This document shows, piece by piece, positions 47,619 to 61,681 of a stretch of 64,000 bases of DNA. The notes beneath the pieces were generated by a model. The model saw nothing but the letters and a program-made list of their open reading frames with translations, did not search any database and was not told the origin of the DNA. Source of the DNA: Lingula anatina (taxonomy: Eukaryota > Brachiopoda > Lingulata > Lingulida > Lingulidae). The position numbers and the translations under genes are program-made. Positions within the stretch are counted from its first letter, which is position 1. Every line of letters begins with the position of its first letter. The stretch is from contig NW_019775448.1 of assembly GCF_001039355.2 (NCBI RefSeq), positions 93,634 through 157,633 of the forward strand, in the 5' to 3' direction.

Positions 47619-49065
47619 TTAAAATGAAGCCCATGCTGCTTTAGGTGACGGTTTAGACTTCATGTCTTCTTTTTCATCCTCATCATCATCCTCTGGAGTG
47701 ACCCTAGGGCGGCGCTTCTTTAAGAAGAAAATTAGCAGGCAACAAGCAAGAACCCCCACTGCAGCAAGGAACGCTGCCCCGGCGCCAACCATGATCTGAA
47801 CTACGGGGTTTGATATCGAAAGAAATTTCTGCACACTGGCCCCAACTGCTTGGTCCACTTTTTCTCGGCTAAATGATCCTTCAGACTTGTCTTGCCCATC
47901 TTCGACTTTGTCGTAACCCGCTGATTTGGTGCTTAACCGAGTTGCGTTGGGTGCAGCTGTAACCGTTCCGTTGGATGCCAATGGTGTGGACGTTGAGTTG
48001 CCATTGCCTGCAGTTGATTGACGTTGCAGATCTTGCGATGTGGTTGTGGTGCTGTATGAGGTTTGGCGTTCTTGTGTGAGAGACACCCTCAAAGCTGTCG
48101 CTGATGGTGTGGCAAAAGGTACGCGTGTGGGCACTGTAACGCTTGGCTTTGTCTCGCTGCTTGTAGTAACCACGACAGTAGACGTGCTTCCCTTTGTGGA
48201 CTCAACTTTCGCGCATCCCACGTCCGAAAACGAACCGCTTAACTCTCCTAGCTTTTCAAAGTCGTCAGCAACAAAAACGTGTTTGTCTATCGGTTTGCTT
48301 GCCATAGTGCTTAGCTCTTGGTGACTGATTTTGGTACCAATGGCGACGGCGTACATTTCAATGCCTTGTTGTTTTGCCAGGTCCGCTTCGTTCTTTGTTA
48401 AAGCAGCGTTATTGGAGGCGCCATCTGTTATGATTATAGCGATCTGGTTGGCGTCTGCTCTTGCTCCTAGGGGTTTGCGCGCATTGAGGTAAGCCTGGTG
48501 CGCCATTCTAATGGCTACGTAAGTTTCTGTGGACCCGCCTAAATAATCAACATCCTTTATTTTTGCAAGAACTGCCTCTTTCGTGTTAAGTTCGTTCAAC
48601 TTAAATTTCACTCTGTACCCGCTGGAGAAAGTTATCATTGCAACACGCGTTTTGTTTTGCCCTACGTCAAATGATGAATTCACTACGTCTCGCATAAACG
48701 CCTTGACTTTTTCAAAACGGAAACGTCCAACACTGCCCGACTCGTCCACCAAAAATGCGACATCCAACTTGCTTCCACAGCCTGTAAAATATTCAACCAA
48801 TTTCTGAAACGGTTTTCAAGAAAATTAATTTTATTACAAATCTTATTAGAAATGAATAACGCAATGCGAATACTTGTTTATATTAATTTGCGATATCTTT
48901 ACAATAACTTTCGCTTGGATTCGTTTAAATCGCCAAAATGTATAAATACATATCAAAATCTGCATTTCACTTTTCTTCCACATATAACTCACCACCAAAA
49001 CAGACTGGGAGCGCACCCAAGAACACAATAGCAATGAAGACACCAATTTCTATGGTCGATTTCAT
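47619..49065 (-). CDS. Single-pass membrane protein with one VWA domain
   Basis: Two exons, 49065-48993 (signal peptide, IGVFIAIVFLGALPVCFGG) and 48781-47619, total 1236 bases, 411 residues. A von Willebrand A domain covers about 26-214, closed by cysteines 26 and 214. Its metal-ion site (MIDAS) is complete: DESGS at 37-41, T109 in GGSTETY and D144 in ITDG. Residues about 215-340 are a Ser/Thr-rich, probably glycosylated stalk. A transmembrane helix spans about 351-378 (VQIMVGAGAAFLAAVGVLAC and on), followed by KKRRPRV stop-transfer residues and a short acidic cytoplasmic tail (DDDEDEKED). This fits a cell-surface adhesion receptor or matrix tether binding a ligand through Mg or Ca. The ligand is unknown. 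Confidence 0.88.
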
Positions 49066-52000
49066 TCTCAGAATCGTGCTCTTCAGTGTCGCAGAAAGGC
49101 GACCTCCTCAACGATATGTCAAACGGGGAAAACAGAGTAAGTCACTTGTCATTTATGATATATTTACGCCCTGTCATATCAATACGATTTCTTCAACAAC
49201 TTTGACCGTAGTACTTTATTAACTTCAAATATAGAAATAGTTTCTCCCTGTGATATTGGTCCGTGAGCCGTTATCTCTGATTAATACCATACCGGGCATA
49301 TAATCTGGTGCATGGCGACGTAAAACATTGGGAAGGTTACATGCCATTACTACACCTACTACATTATTTAAATTATTTTTCAAGGGGAAAACGCACATAA
49401 TTACAATCTGGGTAATTATCTGGCATAGAGGCCACTGCGTGACACCAAAGTAAAAGGTAGACTGGGTCGAGGGTGGGATCATTCCACGGAGACGGGGACC
49501 CTCCGCCGGTGTTGCTAATGAACTGGTAACAAACTGTCTCTTTTGGTCGCCAAAACCATCTGTGACGCGGAGAAAGCATAACAACAATCTAATCGGTTAG
49601 GTATTCATGTCTATATCTACACATTGACATGACGTAATTGTCCATATGCAGTCTTTTCTAAGTTTCACAACATACAGCAACAAATAAACATAACGATTGG
49701 GCTTTATTATTGATTTTTAATAAAAGTTATTTAAATTACATGTGACAATTGGCGACTCCCTCTCTGCACACAAACCACAATGTGATTAACAATTAGAATA
49801 ATGTACACCTTCACATGTCCATCCTATTGAAACAATCTTGACAAAGACAAAATTATACTGACGGGTTTTTAGTGTTACAAATGATTCCATCACATCTAAA
49901 AGAAAACGTGTCTGACACGCCGCTTTATACCGTGACAGTAATGAACCGAACATTTATTATCATAACAATATGTACAATTTGTTATGCATAAAAAGTTCCA
50001 ACGTCATCTTGAGTGCGTGACGTCATTGAACATTGCCAACGTCACAAAACTCGGGTTGACAAAACGACAAACGTTCCATGGACTTCATATTGTTTAACAA
50101 TGAACGCACTTAATAAACATTGCACAAAAATATTATACTAACATTTCAAGACGCCACGCCAGTGCATACGGGTTTTTTTCTGACATAAGAATACATGTCA
50201 ACATGTAACAAGAATAGACTGCACAAAGCGAGGGAGGCAGATAACAATGAAAATAATAACTCCATTCCTAAAAGATTATTTCAAATATAACAGTTTTCTG
50301 AATTCATTTTATGATCCACACACACCCAGGTGAGCATTGTGAAAATGGACTGCATCACTTGGTTCAAAGGAAACAGATTATATCACAGCTGGTTCTTTGC
50401 TTTCAAAGATATGTGACGTGTACCACCTTGCCACACGTATTTTCTGTGTGTACTACATTCTGTATCAGAGACACGGCAGAGGATAAAAATGTTTCAATTT
50501 TCAGAAATAGCATTCTTCGGTGCACTGTGAACCGCTTTTCATAAACATAATTTGTTACTCTGTTGTAAAAGTACTTCCATTCAATGTGACAAGCTGCCCT
50601 GGATGTAGGGGCCTGTTCAGAACCAAGATGATCCGGGGACTAACTGATCAGCAGGTTAATTATGGAGCGCGCTTGACAATGCCTTCCACATGTGCCTTCC
50701 TGCAGGGGCAGGGCTATTAAATTTCAGCCTGCTTTCAAGTTGGTGGTGTCACATTTGATTTCCAGTTTCGTTAGTCTGCGGATCAACTTGGTTCTGAACA
50801 GGCTCTTGGTGAACTTCTGTCTCCTTGGCTATCTGAGAACCACAATATATACATATACAGATACTGACTTGATCAGTAGTGGGAACATACAACAGAAACA
50901 CAAGGAATGTTAAAAAAAATAACAGCAACCAGAGAGCACTTCATTACAATTGTTGTTCTGATTGTTTGAAAATATTGGTGCAACGTTGACATTAGGAGTA
51001 GGTAAGAAATTTAAGTTACTGTACTGGATGTGCATGGGAGAGGGTTACAATCAACAAACCCAATGCCAGTAAACACAGTGAAATAACAGAAAATTAAATA
51101 ACTGTTACGTGTAAAACAAGTTCACCAAAATAGTAGAACATGAAATGACAAGATGTTTAACGAGATACCAGTTTGCAAATTTACAGACTAGATATGTACA
51201 TCACAATCTCAAAGTATGGAAATAATCAAGTTCCAGGAAAATTATTTGACATAGCACAGTTTAAAGGTGACCAAAACCCATTGCTATTTCTACCCTGATT
51301 ATGAGTGAAAAAGAGTCCACACTAGAAGGTGCACTGGTAACATTTCCAATGACGTGCTTATAAAACAACCAGTGAAGTTGAACACTTTATAGATATAACA
51401 GATTGAAGGAGAACAACGCCTGAATGATAACAATAACCGAAAATAGAATATATAATAAAACAAAACAAAAAATGTTTGTTTCAAAGGTAATCAAATCATT
51501 TGTTAAGCTTTAATTCTGAAATGTCGTTAAACCAATACTAGTGCAACCTCACTATAAAGCAATATTATAAAAAGTAATAAATTTAGTGCAAATAACCCAA
51601 GTCCAATTCTAAGTGTCACATGTGTCAAAGTGGTTGCATTCATCAATATGGGGCTACATTTCCAAAGATACATCTATATTTGTCACTATCAATGATCACT
51701 CAATAGTCTGTCTATGGCTTTTTAAACAATTATTTATACTGCATAGGTATGTTGATGAGGTTTATCCACTTGCTAGTTGGTAGAGTACTACAACACAGCT
51801 GAGAAGACAAAGGTCTTGAAAATGTTACTTGTGAACTGAATCCATACCTCTCCCTCAAAAACAATTATAACAAAAGATAAAAACAAAAATCATACTGTGT
51901 TGATTCAAATAACTGTAACTAGTCTTTACACTGTAAGATGTGACCTGGTGGTCTAAGGCAATCTAACAGGTCCCTTTAGCCAACAGATTGGGTATTTTCT

Positions 52001-52416
52001 ACACACTTTCTATATGTACAAAGAAATCACCTGACATACAATCTTCTGAGATCATCTCCTAAACCATAATACCACAAACCAGATTTTATATGTCATTAAA
52101 ATTTAGGACATTAGGCAAATCTGTTTATGGAAACCAAGGGACATCCAAAAATGATGACAAATACCTCAAAAATTCAGGCTAATATTTAGTGACCAGACCC
52201 TGGTATGCTATAAATCAACCAATATTGATCCACCTTGTCATGACCTCCATACAAAAAAAAAAAACCCACATAAAGGTCTGAACCGAGGCACCAAAGAGAG
52301 TAATTTTGCATGATACATTGCTATAATGATATAAATCTTCTAATTTCATTACCATCACTGGGGTGAACACAGCTACCCATTCTACATGTAACAGCACCAA
52401 TGACCAACCCACTCCT
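49066..52416. other. Intergenic, includes STIM 3' untranslated region; no further gene supported
   Basis: A minus-strand frame at 49373-49579 (ending DCNYVRFPLEK) looks faintly protein-like but has no partner exons. A MITE lies at 50611-50804. The stretch adjacent to 52416 is probably the long STIM 3' untranslated region. Confidence 0.4.
50611..50804. mobile_element. MITE with GCCTGTTCAGAACCAAG ends
   Basis: Perfect 17-base terminal inverted repeats GCCTGTTCAGAACCAAG, followed by imperfect continuation (GATGATCCGGGGACTAAC against GTTGATCCGCAGACTAAC). 194 bases, no coding capacity. Confidence 0.75.
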
Positions 52417-55346
52417 TTAGGATGTCTTCCACTTATCACTGTGGTCCTTTTTCAAGAAATTAGGCAGTAGTTTCCTTTTCTTCTTTTCCTTCCTGTCAGA
52501 ATGGTCCAAATGCTCCGTGGACCCTTCCTCTGGACTAGAGTGCTCCTCGGCCACCGTGGAAGGCACCGAGGATTGTATAGAATGCTTTGGAAAAGTGCTC
52601 AGTCTTTTTCTACTCTCGGTAGTTGCTTCTGATAGTGTGCTTAATGAGCCTTCAGAGCAGGAGTTCACCAGGGGTTTCCTGCTCACGCTCATTGTGTCTC
52701 TGTCAAGACTTTTCGACTGTTTATATGTGGACAATTGGGAGGAGGTACTGGATTTGTCACTAGACTGATCATTTTGGCAGCTGCAAATGATAACAAACAT
52801 GACAATTAATTGACTTTAGTCTGTGAAATGTCCATTCAAAATTATCTGTATACGTAGCTTATACTGTCCATTCAAAATTATCTGTATACGTAGCTTATAC
52901 TATCCGAGTTACCATAAATGTATTTGTACACTTTACCAACACTGGGCCTCCACCTAGACATAACTTGTGTGTCCGACTTACAAAAAGATCACATAAATTT
53001 CAGAAGTCAGAAATGACATTTGACAACCATTATCTAAATCATCGTAATAAGTAGCTTTTCATGTTTCTTCTTTATTTCCAAACATTCAGAACCGTTTTAA
53101 AAACAAAATGTTACACAGATATTGTTAGCAGTTTTCAATCTCGAGGTAATTTCAAGCAAAATAATTTTTTAACTTTTTAATTTAATTATAAAAACTCTGA
53201 CTGGTCCCTCCACAAATTCCAACCAAGGTCTGTTACCTTTCTTCAATCCCAAACACCACCTGTCCCGTGGGGGACACGTCCGAGCTGGAACTCGTGTCCT
53301 CCTGTGCATGTGCGTGTTGCCTAGATATGCGACGTTGCTCACCATTCAGCGATGCATGTGACAATGCTTGCAAGTGAGCTGAAAAGACAGCAAGGGAGAG
53401 ACATTTGAATATTACTGATCAATGCAACTGAATTATTAAAAATTCCATCCTACTGGTGAAACATGAAAACTCTTTTTTAAATTAGCGACAGTAGTATCTT
53501 GTATATGATTATCGCAGGGGAGATCTAGAATGCAACCATTTGACTGTGTTTCCTTGACACGCCCATTTCTTATCAGCTAATGATTTCTTGTTACCTTGTC
53601 TAATTTACTGATGAGAAACATTATGCTTAAGTTTGCACAGCGTAATTCAATATTCAAAATATACAGGTAAATTAGGTAATGATTAAAACTCTGAAGACAC
53701 AACTACTAATCCAATACATATATCAATTAAGCCACCAAGTTCCATATTTTCCACAATTAAAATTATGTAAATTAATGTGTATTTCTATGACTAAAATATC
53801 TATTTTTCAGCTATATATATTTTTTAAAAAATAAGTTTTGTATTGCCGTTCTACACATGCAATATTGTAATATCTGGAACAAACAGTTGTTCTAAGGATA
53901 AAGCTTTAACATGTCAATATATTAGCCTGAGGAAAAAAACACAAACACGGCATGGCAATACAGCACATGCAAAAACAAAATAATACAACAAGCAAGACAA
54001 AACTGACTTCAAGTCAAAAACACAAATGAAGCAGTAACACAAAACAAAATATGCACAAAGTAAAATGCTCCAAAGTCTCAGTGCAACCCAATACAACAAG
54101 TTGCCAAACCAGTGGTTAAAACAAACAAACAAACAAACAAACAAAACAGTGCCATAAACATGTACTACAACATCATCTACAACATATTATTTCCACAGCA
54201 CCTGTGCTATTAAAGGCTGCTCTGGCAATAAATGCAAATCAAAAATTCAAGTATTGTGTGTTTAATAATAAATCTTTGCAAGAAATGCTTTTTTGTGTGA
54301 ATCTTGTACCACAGGACGAGAAATGTTCAAGACAATATGAAGCAAGAAATTGCCTTAAGCTTTAACTGGAAACTGGGATTTGAGAAAAGAAAAACGTCTA
54401 GAATTTAGATTTCGTAAAAGATTCTTTCATAGATTCCTGCAACAAGTATTTTTTAAGAAGACTTAAATATATCATTACAGGGGCTGAGAAGAACAAGACC
54501 CTTGTGACAAAAAGTCTGAAAATATCATTGTCAAAACTGCACATTCTTGCCAGACCAGTTCATATGTCGGTAACTGTCAACAACCCACTCCACTTGCAAA
54601 GACAAGAAGAGGTAGCAATACCACAGGTTGCATGAGAACTCATGGATAGAATACACTGAAGGGGAATATTATAATAGTAAAACACCCGTTGCCCTAGCTA
54701 AAGGTATGGGAGGAATTACCCAAAAACAGGAGATTCAGGGTACTGTTCAGAACCACATAGCCTAAATAGGGAGCAATGTTAAGAACCATTCACCTTCTAT
54801 AAGAAAGAAAAAAGAGGAAAAAACCCAGGGTTAACTGTTATAGATAATGTATTAAATGAAATAAGCCCAGGGTTAATATATATCTACACCAACTGATCCG
54901 TATTATAAAGGAGAACTGAAGCATAAAGCTATGGTCAATATACCCAAAGCAATTGTTCCACCAGTCACTTTTACACATGCACATGGTTTAACACGTGCTG
55001 CTACCTATTCGAGTCCTAGCACGCCAGCGCAGTGCGTATATTTCACCCGGCCTTGCACCCTGTTGTCTAAGCTTGGCTTCTTTGGCAGCCAGCTCTGTCA
55101 CCACTAAATATATACAGGAGAAAAAACCACACCCGGCATTAGTGAGCTGATTCATATGTAATATATGTGTAAATATATATATAAACACGTCATGGCACAC
55201 CTAGGCTAAGGCTAGCATCTCGCCCATAGGTAACATGTTTTCAACCACAAATAAAAATTGTTTTCAAGAAAAAACTACAAGGGCATAGATAAATGAATTT
55301 TAAATAAACTTGTAAAAATGCAAATTTTTCATTTATCTTTTGCCAG

Positions 55347-55413
<67 letters not shown>

Positions 55414-58345
55414 GATAGCCTGCAATGTTTGTTTTCAACATGATATATGTTATTATGCTAGCATTAACCCAACACACTTGTTAATATAAGTCATACGTGA
55501 TCTGTTACTATAAAAATCTTCATGCAGATATATACTATAGAACACAGCACTTGAACACAAGATTACAAATAATGGCTTCCACAGCTGTCGCACTGCTCTC
55601 TCTGTATTACTACATCTCTTTCTTCGAACAATTTAGACTTAACTTCAAGATATAATATTTGAAACAAATTTTAACAAAAAAAGTGAAAAATCAAGTTTAC
55701 CTTTTGACAACTGGCCTAATAGAGTTCGGGAATGCAGTAAAAGTAAAGGTGAATATTAGTACAGAAAGTAAAGGTTTGACGTTATGAATAAAAAGTTTTT
55801 TTTTTAAACCACATGGTTCAAGGAAAGGGTCCTTAGAAGTACACCACACCTTTCCACATAATTACTTCAAGCTTAAATATTGTTTGGTATTTATTTTTTG
55901 AAACATTATAAATGGATCCAAAGAGACACTCAGATGTGCTGAAGCTGGAATATCATAGGAAGAGGCAAAAATCCATTTGTACTGAAGCACACAACTGTCA
56001 GGACCAGACCAACTTAAACTGAGGGGAAAAAAAATTTAACTCCCAATCACTTTAAGGCAGCATTCACATCGAGTTGAGCCATGGCTCTACAAAGCCAAGA
56101 CCTAAATATGGAGCCGAGATTTAATGACTGTACCCCCGCAGGGACGACGCGTGGGGAGGCGTGTGAGAGGTGGAGAGATTATAAAAAGATTAGGAGGTTT
56201 TCCTTTCATGTACGTCTGCCATATTTAGGTCATGGCTTTGTAGAGCCATGACTCAACTCGATGTGAATGCGGCCTAACAAGTATTCAGAAGTCTATGGGC
56301 ACATTCAGATCAACTTGATCCATAGATCAAATATAGTCAACCCACTTGAAAGGTTGCTGCATGACCTCCCAAAAGGCACTGAATAGATTCACTGCAGGGA
56401 TTATGTTGTAAGCTTTTAAGTGAGTCGGCCATATTTGTACTGCGGATCGGTTAGCCCATGGATCAACTTTGGTTGTTAACGCCGCCTATGCTAATAGATC
56501 TGGTAGTTTGGTGAGGAAGTTTGATATTTCTGGTTTAAGTTAGTCTGATCTTAAACAGGTCACGGTCCATGTTCCATGCAGAGCCACATACACATTTTAT
56601 GTATTGAACAGAATAGTGGGACTTAAAATATTTTTAACCTTTCTTTTAGCTGAGACAAAGAAAAAGAGGGAGGGGGAGCAGAGGCTTTCAAATAGTTAAG
56701 GTCTCATTCAATGCACTGTTTATAGTGTCTTTGAACTATGACAACAAATCATTTTTTTCACACCAAAACTTCACTCTTTTTATGAGGATAAATTATATGC
56801 ACTTCTGCAATTAAAATGAACCAACATCTTTGTTTTTTTTTCTTGTAAACTAAAAACAAGGCAGCAAAGCTGTCAAATGTACAGACAAAGAACAGAAAAT
56901 AAAGATGCAAATAAGTGAAAAATTAAATTTTCACAAAAAACTGTTAAATTGCCAGAAAAATTTACCAAACAGACTGCGTTGCCTATTGAAGCTGTATGTT
57001 AGACCCATATTTCTTTCCTGTAAGTTTGAGAACAGTAAGTGACATGATTTCCCTTAAATGGTCATCAAAGGAGCAGTGCCCAAAATAGGGGTTTCTTCAA
57101 ATTTTGATGCAACATTACATAATGTTTAACAGCATAATGACAATCAAATGTTATTAATAAAATATTAGTAACATGGACATTCAGAAAATGTGACAAGCAA
57201 AAGTCTTCAAGATCATGGAACTTTCAAGTCACACCTTGAAAATGCCAATATGTGAAAAATTAAATTTTCNTCTGTACATAAAAATTATCTAAAAGAAACT
57301 TCACCTTTCAATGGACACAGCTCATCGATTTTCTGAGAGTGAAGCAACAGTAAGCAATGAAGGGGGGGCACAACAAAAATAAAATGGAAATAAAACACGT
57401 CTTTATACTACCTGGAAACGAACAGGAGTGACGCAAATATTGATTGGCAGCAGCTAAATGTGCAACTGTGGACAAAATATGAAATAAATCATTCAAAGTA
57501 ATGGACATGCCTAGTTAATAATGCTACCTTCCAAATACTAGAGCCATTTGAATAAATCAAAAGCTTCACACCCTGCCTAAAAGTCCATATCACCAAGGGC
57601 AGTAACACAACCACCTATAGAAGCGCTTAAAGCAAACTGCACACTAGCTTGCAACAGGTTCCCAAGATACCCTCATGTTTTCAGACAAGAGGCAGACCCC
57701 CAAAAAACTTTAACAACTTATGTAAAATCAATGAACTTCATATTAAACAAATATGCTTTGTCTTAACATATCATTTTAATTCACACAGTCAGAATTTTAA
57801 TTTGAGAAATAAAAATGCTTGCATGAAGTCAGTCTCAACAAAGTTTCAAACAAAACTGCTGTAATTCCCATTCATTTCTGAACCACCACAAAAACAAGAC
57901 ATGAACATGGAGTGTTCCCATAGAAATAATAAAGATTTCAATCAACTTCGTGAATTGACAAAATAGTTCATCATTCAAAGACAACTTTTCTCACACCTGC
58001 ACACACACACACACACACGTACACACACACTTACATTATTTTTTCATACGAAGTCTGACATTAAACAGGCACATTACACAAATGTACTTATGTCGTGGTT
58101 AATATCACAGAGCAAACATCACGCCATTACAGTCAATCACGTCCCTAATTGCTGTAACCTAATACATCTACACTTCTGCTAACGGCTCACAGCATCTCTG
58201 AGATGGCAGAGATCATCTTTCAACATGTTGTAGAATATTATTACAAACACTGATGCAAGCTCAGATTTTTTTACCACCCAAGTGGTTCACATGTTCCAAA
58301 CTTGCATATGCCTATTCCTCTTTTTGATTTGGATTTTGTAAATAA

Positions 58346-58380
<35 letters not shown>

Positions 58381-61300
58381 ATATCATTTGAAGATGGTAT
58401 CATATGATTATATATTGTCCAATATCAATAAAAATGTATAAGTTTTGTAACTTTCATCATCAAATAAATTTTTTCTTTTTAAAATAAAACACCCAATACC
58501 ACCAATACCCAAGGCATATTTAAGTCAGTTATCACCCATCACCTTGTAGTATACAGTCAAGACAGGTGATAAAGAACATCCCCTGATTACCTAGCTGGCC
58601 ATAATAATTCCATAGATAATAATATATGCAGCAATGATGAAGACCCAAAGCAATCTCTACAATGAGGAGTTCAATAACCCAGAATCAATCCACCAAAACC
58701 AATCCAACCACCAAAGCTGGGCTCAAGCTAGAAGAATGACAAATCTAAATCAATGGCCTCAAAGATTTTCCCCAACTAAATTAAATAATAATTATGATAA
58801 TAATGCCATCATCATTTCCCACTGAATTTATCTCAGTATGTAAATTTTAAGGGATCAGATTTGAGCTGTTCTTGCTGTTTTGTCTAGAGTAAGCCCAGCT
58901 CTGCAAGCATCACTACCACTACTGTTCTCTCCACTACTAGTATTACATCTGGCCTATAGATGGCAGTACCATACCTGCAGCATGATAACCTGGAGGGATA
59001 TCTTCATCTGACCCATCGTCTAAATCTGTGGGTCTCAGATATGCTGCAGTATCATGACCTAAAATGGGAACCAACCTAACATTCAGATTTCACAATAATA
59101 TCTGTTGAAGTATTGGAATCGAGTAAAAAACCCAAACGTACCAGATTTGAAACAAAAATGAATATTATATAAAGTCTTCGTCAGAGTCGTCCACCATTGC
59201 TTTGGTCCACAGCAAGTAGGCTCTGCTCTTCCATTCCTTTTTGTTATTATTCTTATCTATACCTACAATAGACCTGGCATTTAACAAAGATTATGAAAAT
59301 GGTGTGGTATATGAAAACAAAAACAATAATTACCAACTTGAAGACAGTTCACTTTGCACGTTCACTGGAATATCAAGACGAAAATCAACTACATGCTCAA
59401 CTTAGACATATCCATGCCTCTATATGATTGATCAAAATATTTCAAGTGGATACAAGTTAAATAGTTTCTAGCTTCACTGCTTATGATCATATTGTAGGTG
59501 TCACTATTATAAAACATATTTCCAAGAGATTACTAAGTTACAGAAGGCCTATTTTCCACTGAAATAATGCATTTTTTTCCCATATAAAACACATTTCCCC
59601 ATTTGGATCATATAAAGCAAATTTCTTGACTGTTTTACCTTGCGGGTGAGAACTGCCATAGAGTTTGGAGGACAGTTGAGCCATTCCTGGGTTGGTGAGG
59701 ATGGCGAAGCCTGTCAGCTCCTCAATCTGCCGCCATCTTTGGAGGCGCTCTTGTAAATCTCGACCCACTTCTTCCAACGAAGATCTGGTGCAGAAATGGA
59801 TAAATGAAGATCATGGATGATAGGTATCACTACCGTACTTGGCAAAGTGCAAACTGACCAATTGCAAGCCAAATAACTAAAGAAGATAGAATAATTTTAT
59901 TTGTATTCCAAATATTGTAGTGCACATAACTATAAACGCTACTTCTTTGGGGATGAATCTAATACAGCACAGCGAGTAAAGAAATGTATGCCCAACTTTA
60001 TATGTAAATTTGTGTCAATGTATGCAACTTTATAAATTAAGATGCAGAAATATATGTAAACATTGACAATAAGGGCTTCCAAAACACTCTGTACTGTCAA
60101 GTTATCAGACTTCTAGATGTTACCTGGCATCAATTATTCTTCTATCTACATCATCTATAGAGCTGCTGTGTGCCAGCCGTAGAGAGCCCATGAATGCTGA
60201 TCTTTTCTTACGAATTCTCTCACACTAACAAAAAGATACATAAAAGATTAATAATAATGACTGCAATGAATGAAAAGACAAGAGCTGTGTGAGGGTACTA
60301 CTGAAAGTTTATGAAATACAAACTGAACTTAAATATCTCTGCATCTTCTCGATATATAACCATGCTTTCAATTTTGCTTAATATAATGGACATAAGGAAT
60401 CAAGATAGGACAAAGATAGGACAAGGACAAACATTCCCATTCCTGGGGGGGGGGGGGTTAACATAATTAACACAGATCCACCCCTTCCTCCTAATCTATT
60501 TTTTTTGCCTAATTTCAGTATTTTATTTTTCCCTCCTACTCACAGCATCTTTGGCTGCAGCCAGCTGTCTCTCAGCGCTCAGCTTCTTGGTGTTGTAATG
60601 CGTCAGCTCTATCTCGTAGGTCAGCTGGAGCCAGTCCTGAAGGTCAGCTGGAGGTCGCCAGTTCATGTTTTCCAACTCGCGCTCTGCCTGCAGCAGGGCA
60701 GACCTTACCTGAAAACATAAGATATTGTCAATATTACCATGATTATAAAGCACTGGGTCAAATACAGGAATGGTTAAGCTAAGATTTTCAAGCAGGAGAA
60801 CAAAATATATATATGATGCAACATAAAGTCTGGAAAATAACAAGAAAAGATCAATGGCTGTATTGGCCTTGGTTTGTTAAAATGTTAAAAGATTGAAATA
60901 AAGAATTGGATTAATTTTACGGCCTGTGAATCCACTTTGATGCATCCAAAGCAAAAACAATCACCACTGGCACTATGTACTGCTCTTATCAGAAATAAAG
61001 TCATTTTTAATTAAATAAAAGTGTTGAAGTCCACACACAACTTTTGGTTTATGTTCACTGAATGAAACCACTTTCCAACAACTCTTAACAAGAATCTTAT
61101 CAAGTGTCACAAAGACTGATGCACTTTCCAGTTAATTCACCAACAGTACTGGCTAACCATTGTTTCACACCTTTGACTATTGATCTCTGATGAACAGATC
61201 CAGCAACATTCTGTCATGCCATCTTGCACATGTTGCCATGGAAATATGTAAACCTGACTTGTACACATTTAGTTGCCTTGGTAATACAAAATTAGCTTGG

Positions 61301-61636
61301 ATAATTTTGTTATAACATGGGAAGAGGTTGGTGTTAAATTTAAAGGAAGGGCGACATGCAATGTTTGCTGCAGTGATTACAGAGGTTTTCTATAAACCTG
61401 GATACTAGGAACTGGACACCACAGAGACTGTACTGATAAATTGTGTAACGTTTAGGAGACATGCAATGTGCACTTGTTCTAATGCTCATCCCATGTCTGT
61501 TATATGTTGCATGTGTTCACTCTCCTAGGCTGATGTAATTTTCATCAGGCACCGAGCATACAAAGAAGGTGGTGCATGGAACTGAGAGCAGTGTTGCATG
61601 AAAAAAAAGTCTGTAGCTTTTAGCTTTAATAATTTC

Positions 61637-61681
<45 letters not shown>

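Noticed and set aside
49373-49579. Minus-strand frame ending DCNYVRFPLEK as a possible exon
   Set aside because: A second overlapping frame is equally open, no domain is recognisable and no companion exons were found.
55241-55477. Frame of alternating Ile-Tyr residues
   Set aside because: Translation of an (AT)n microsatellite.
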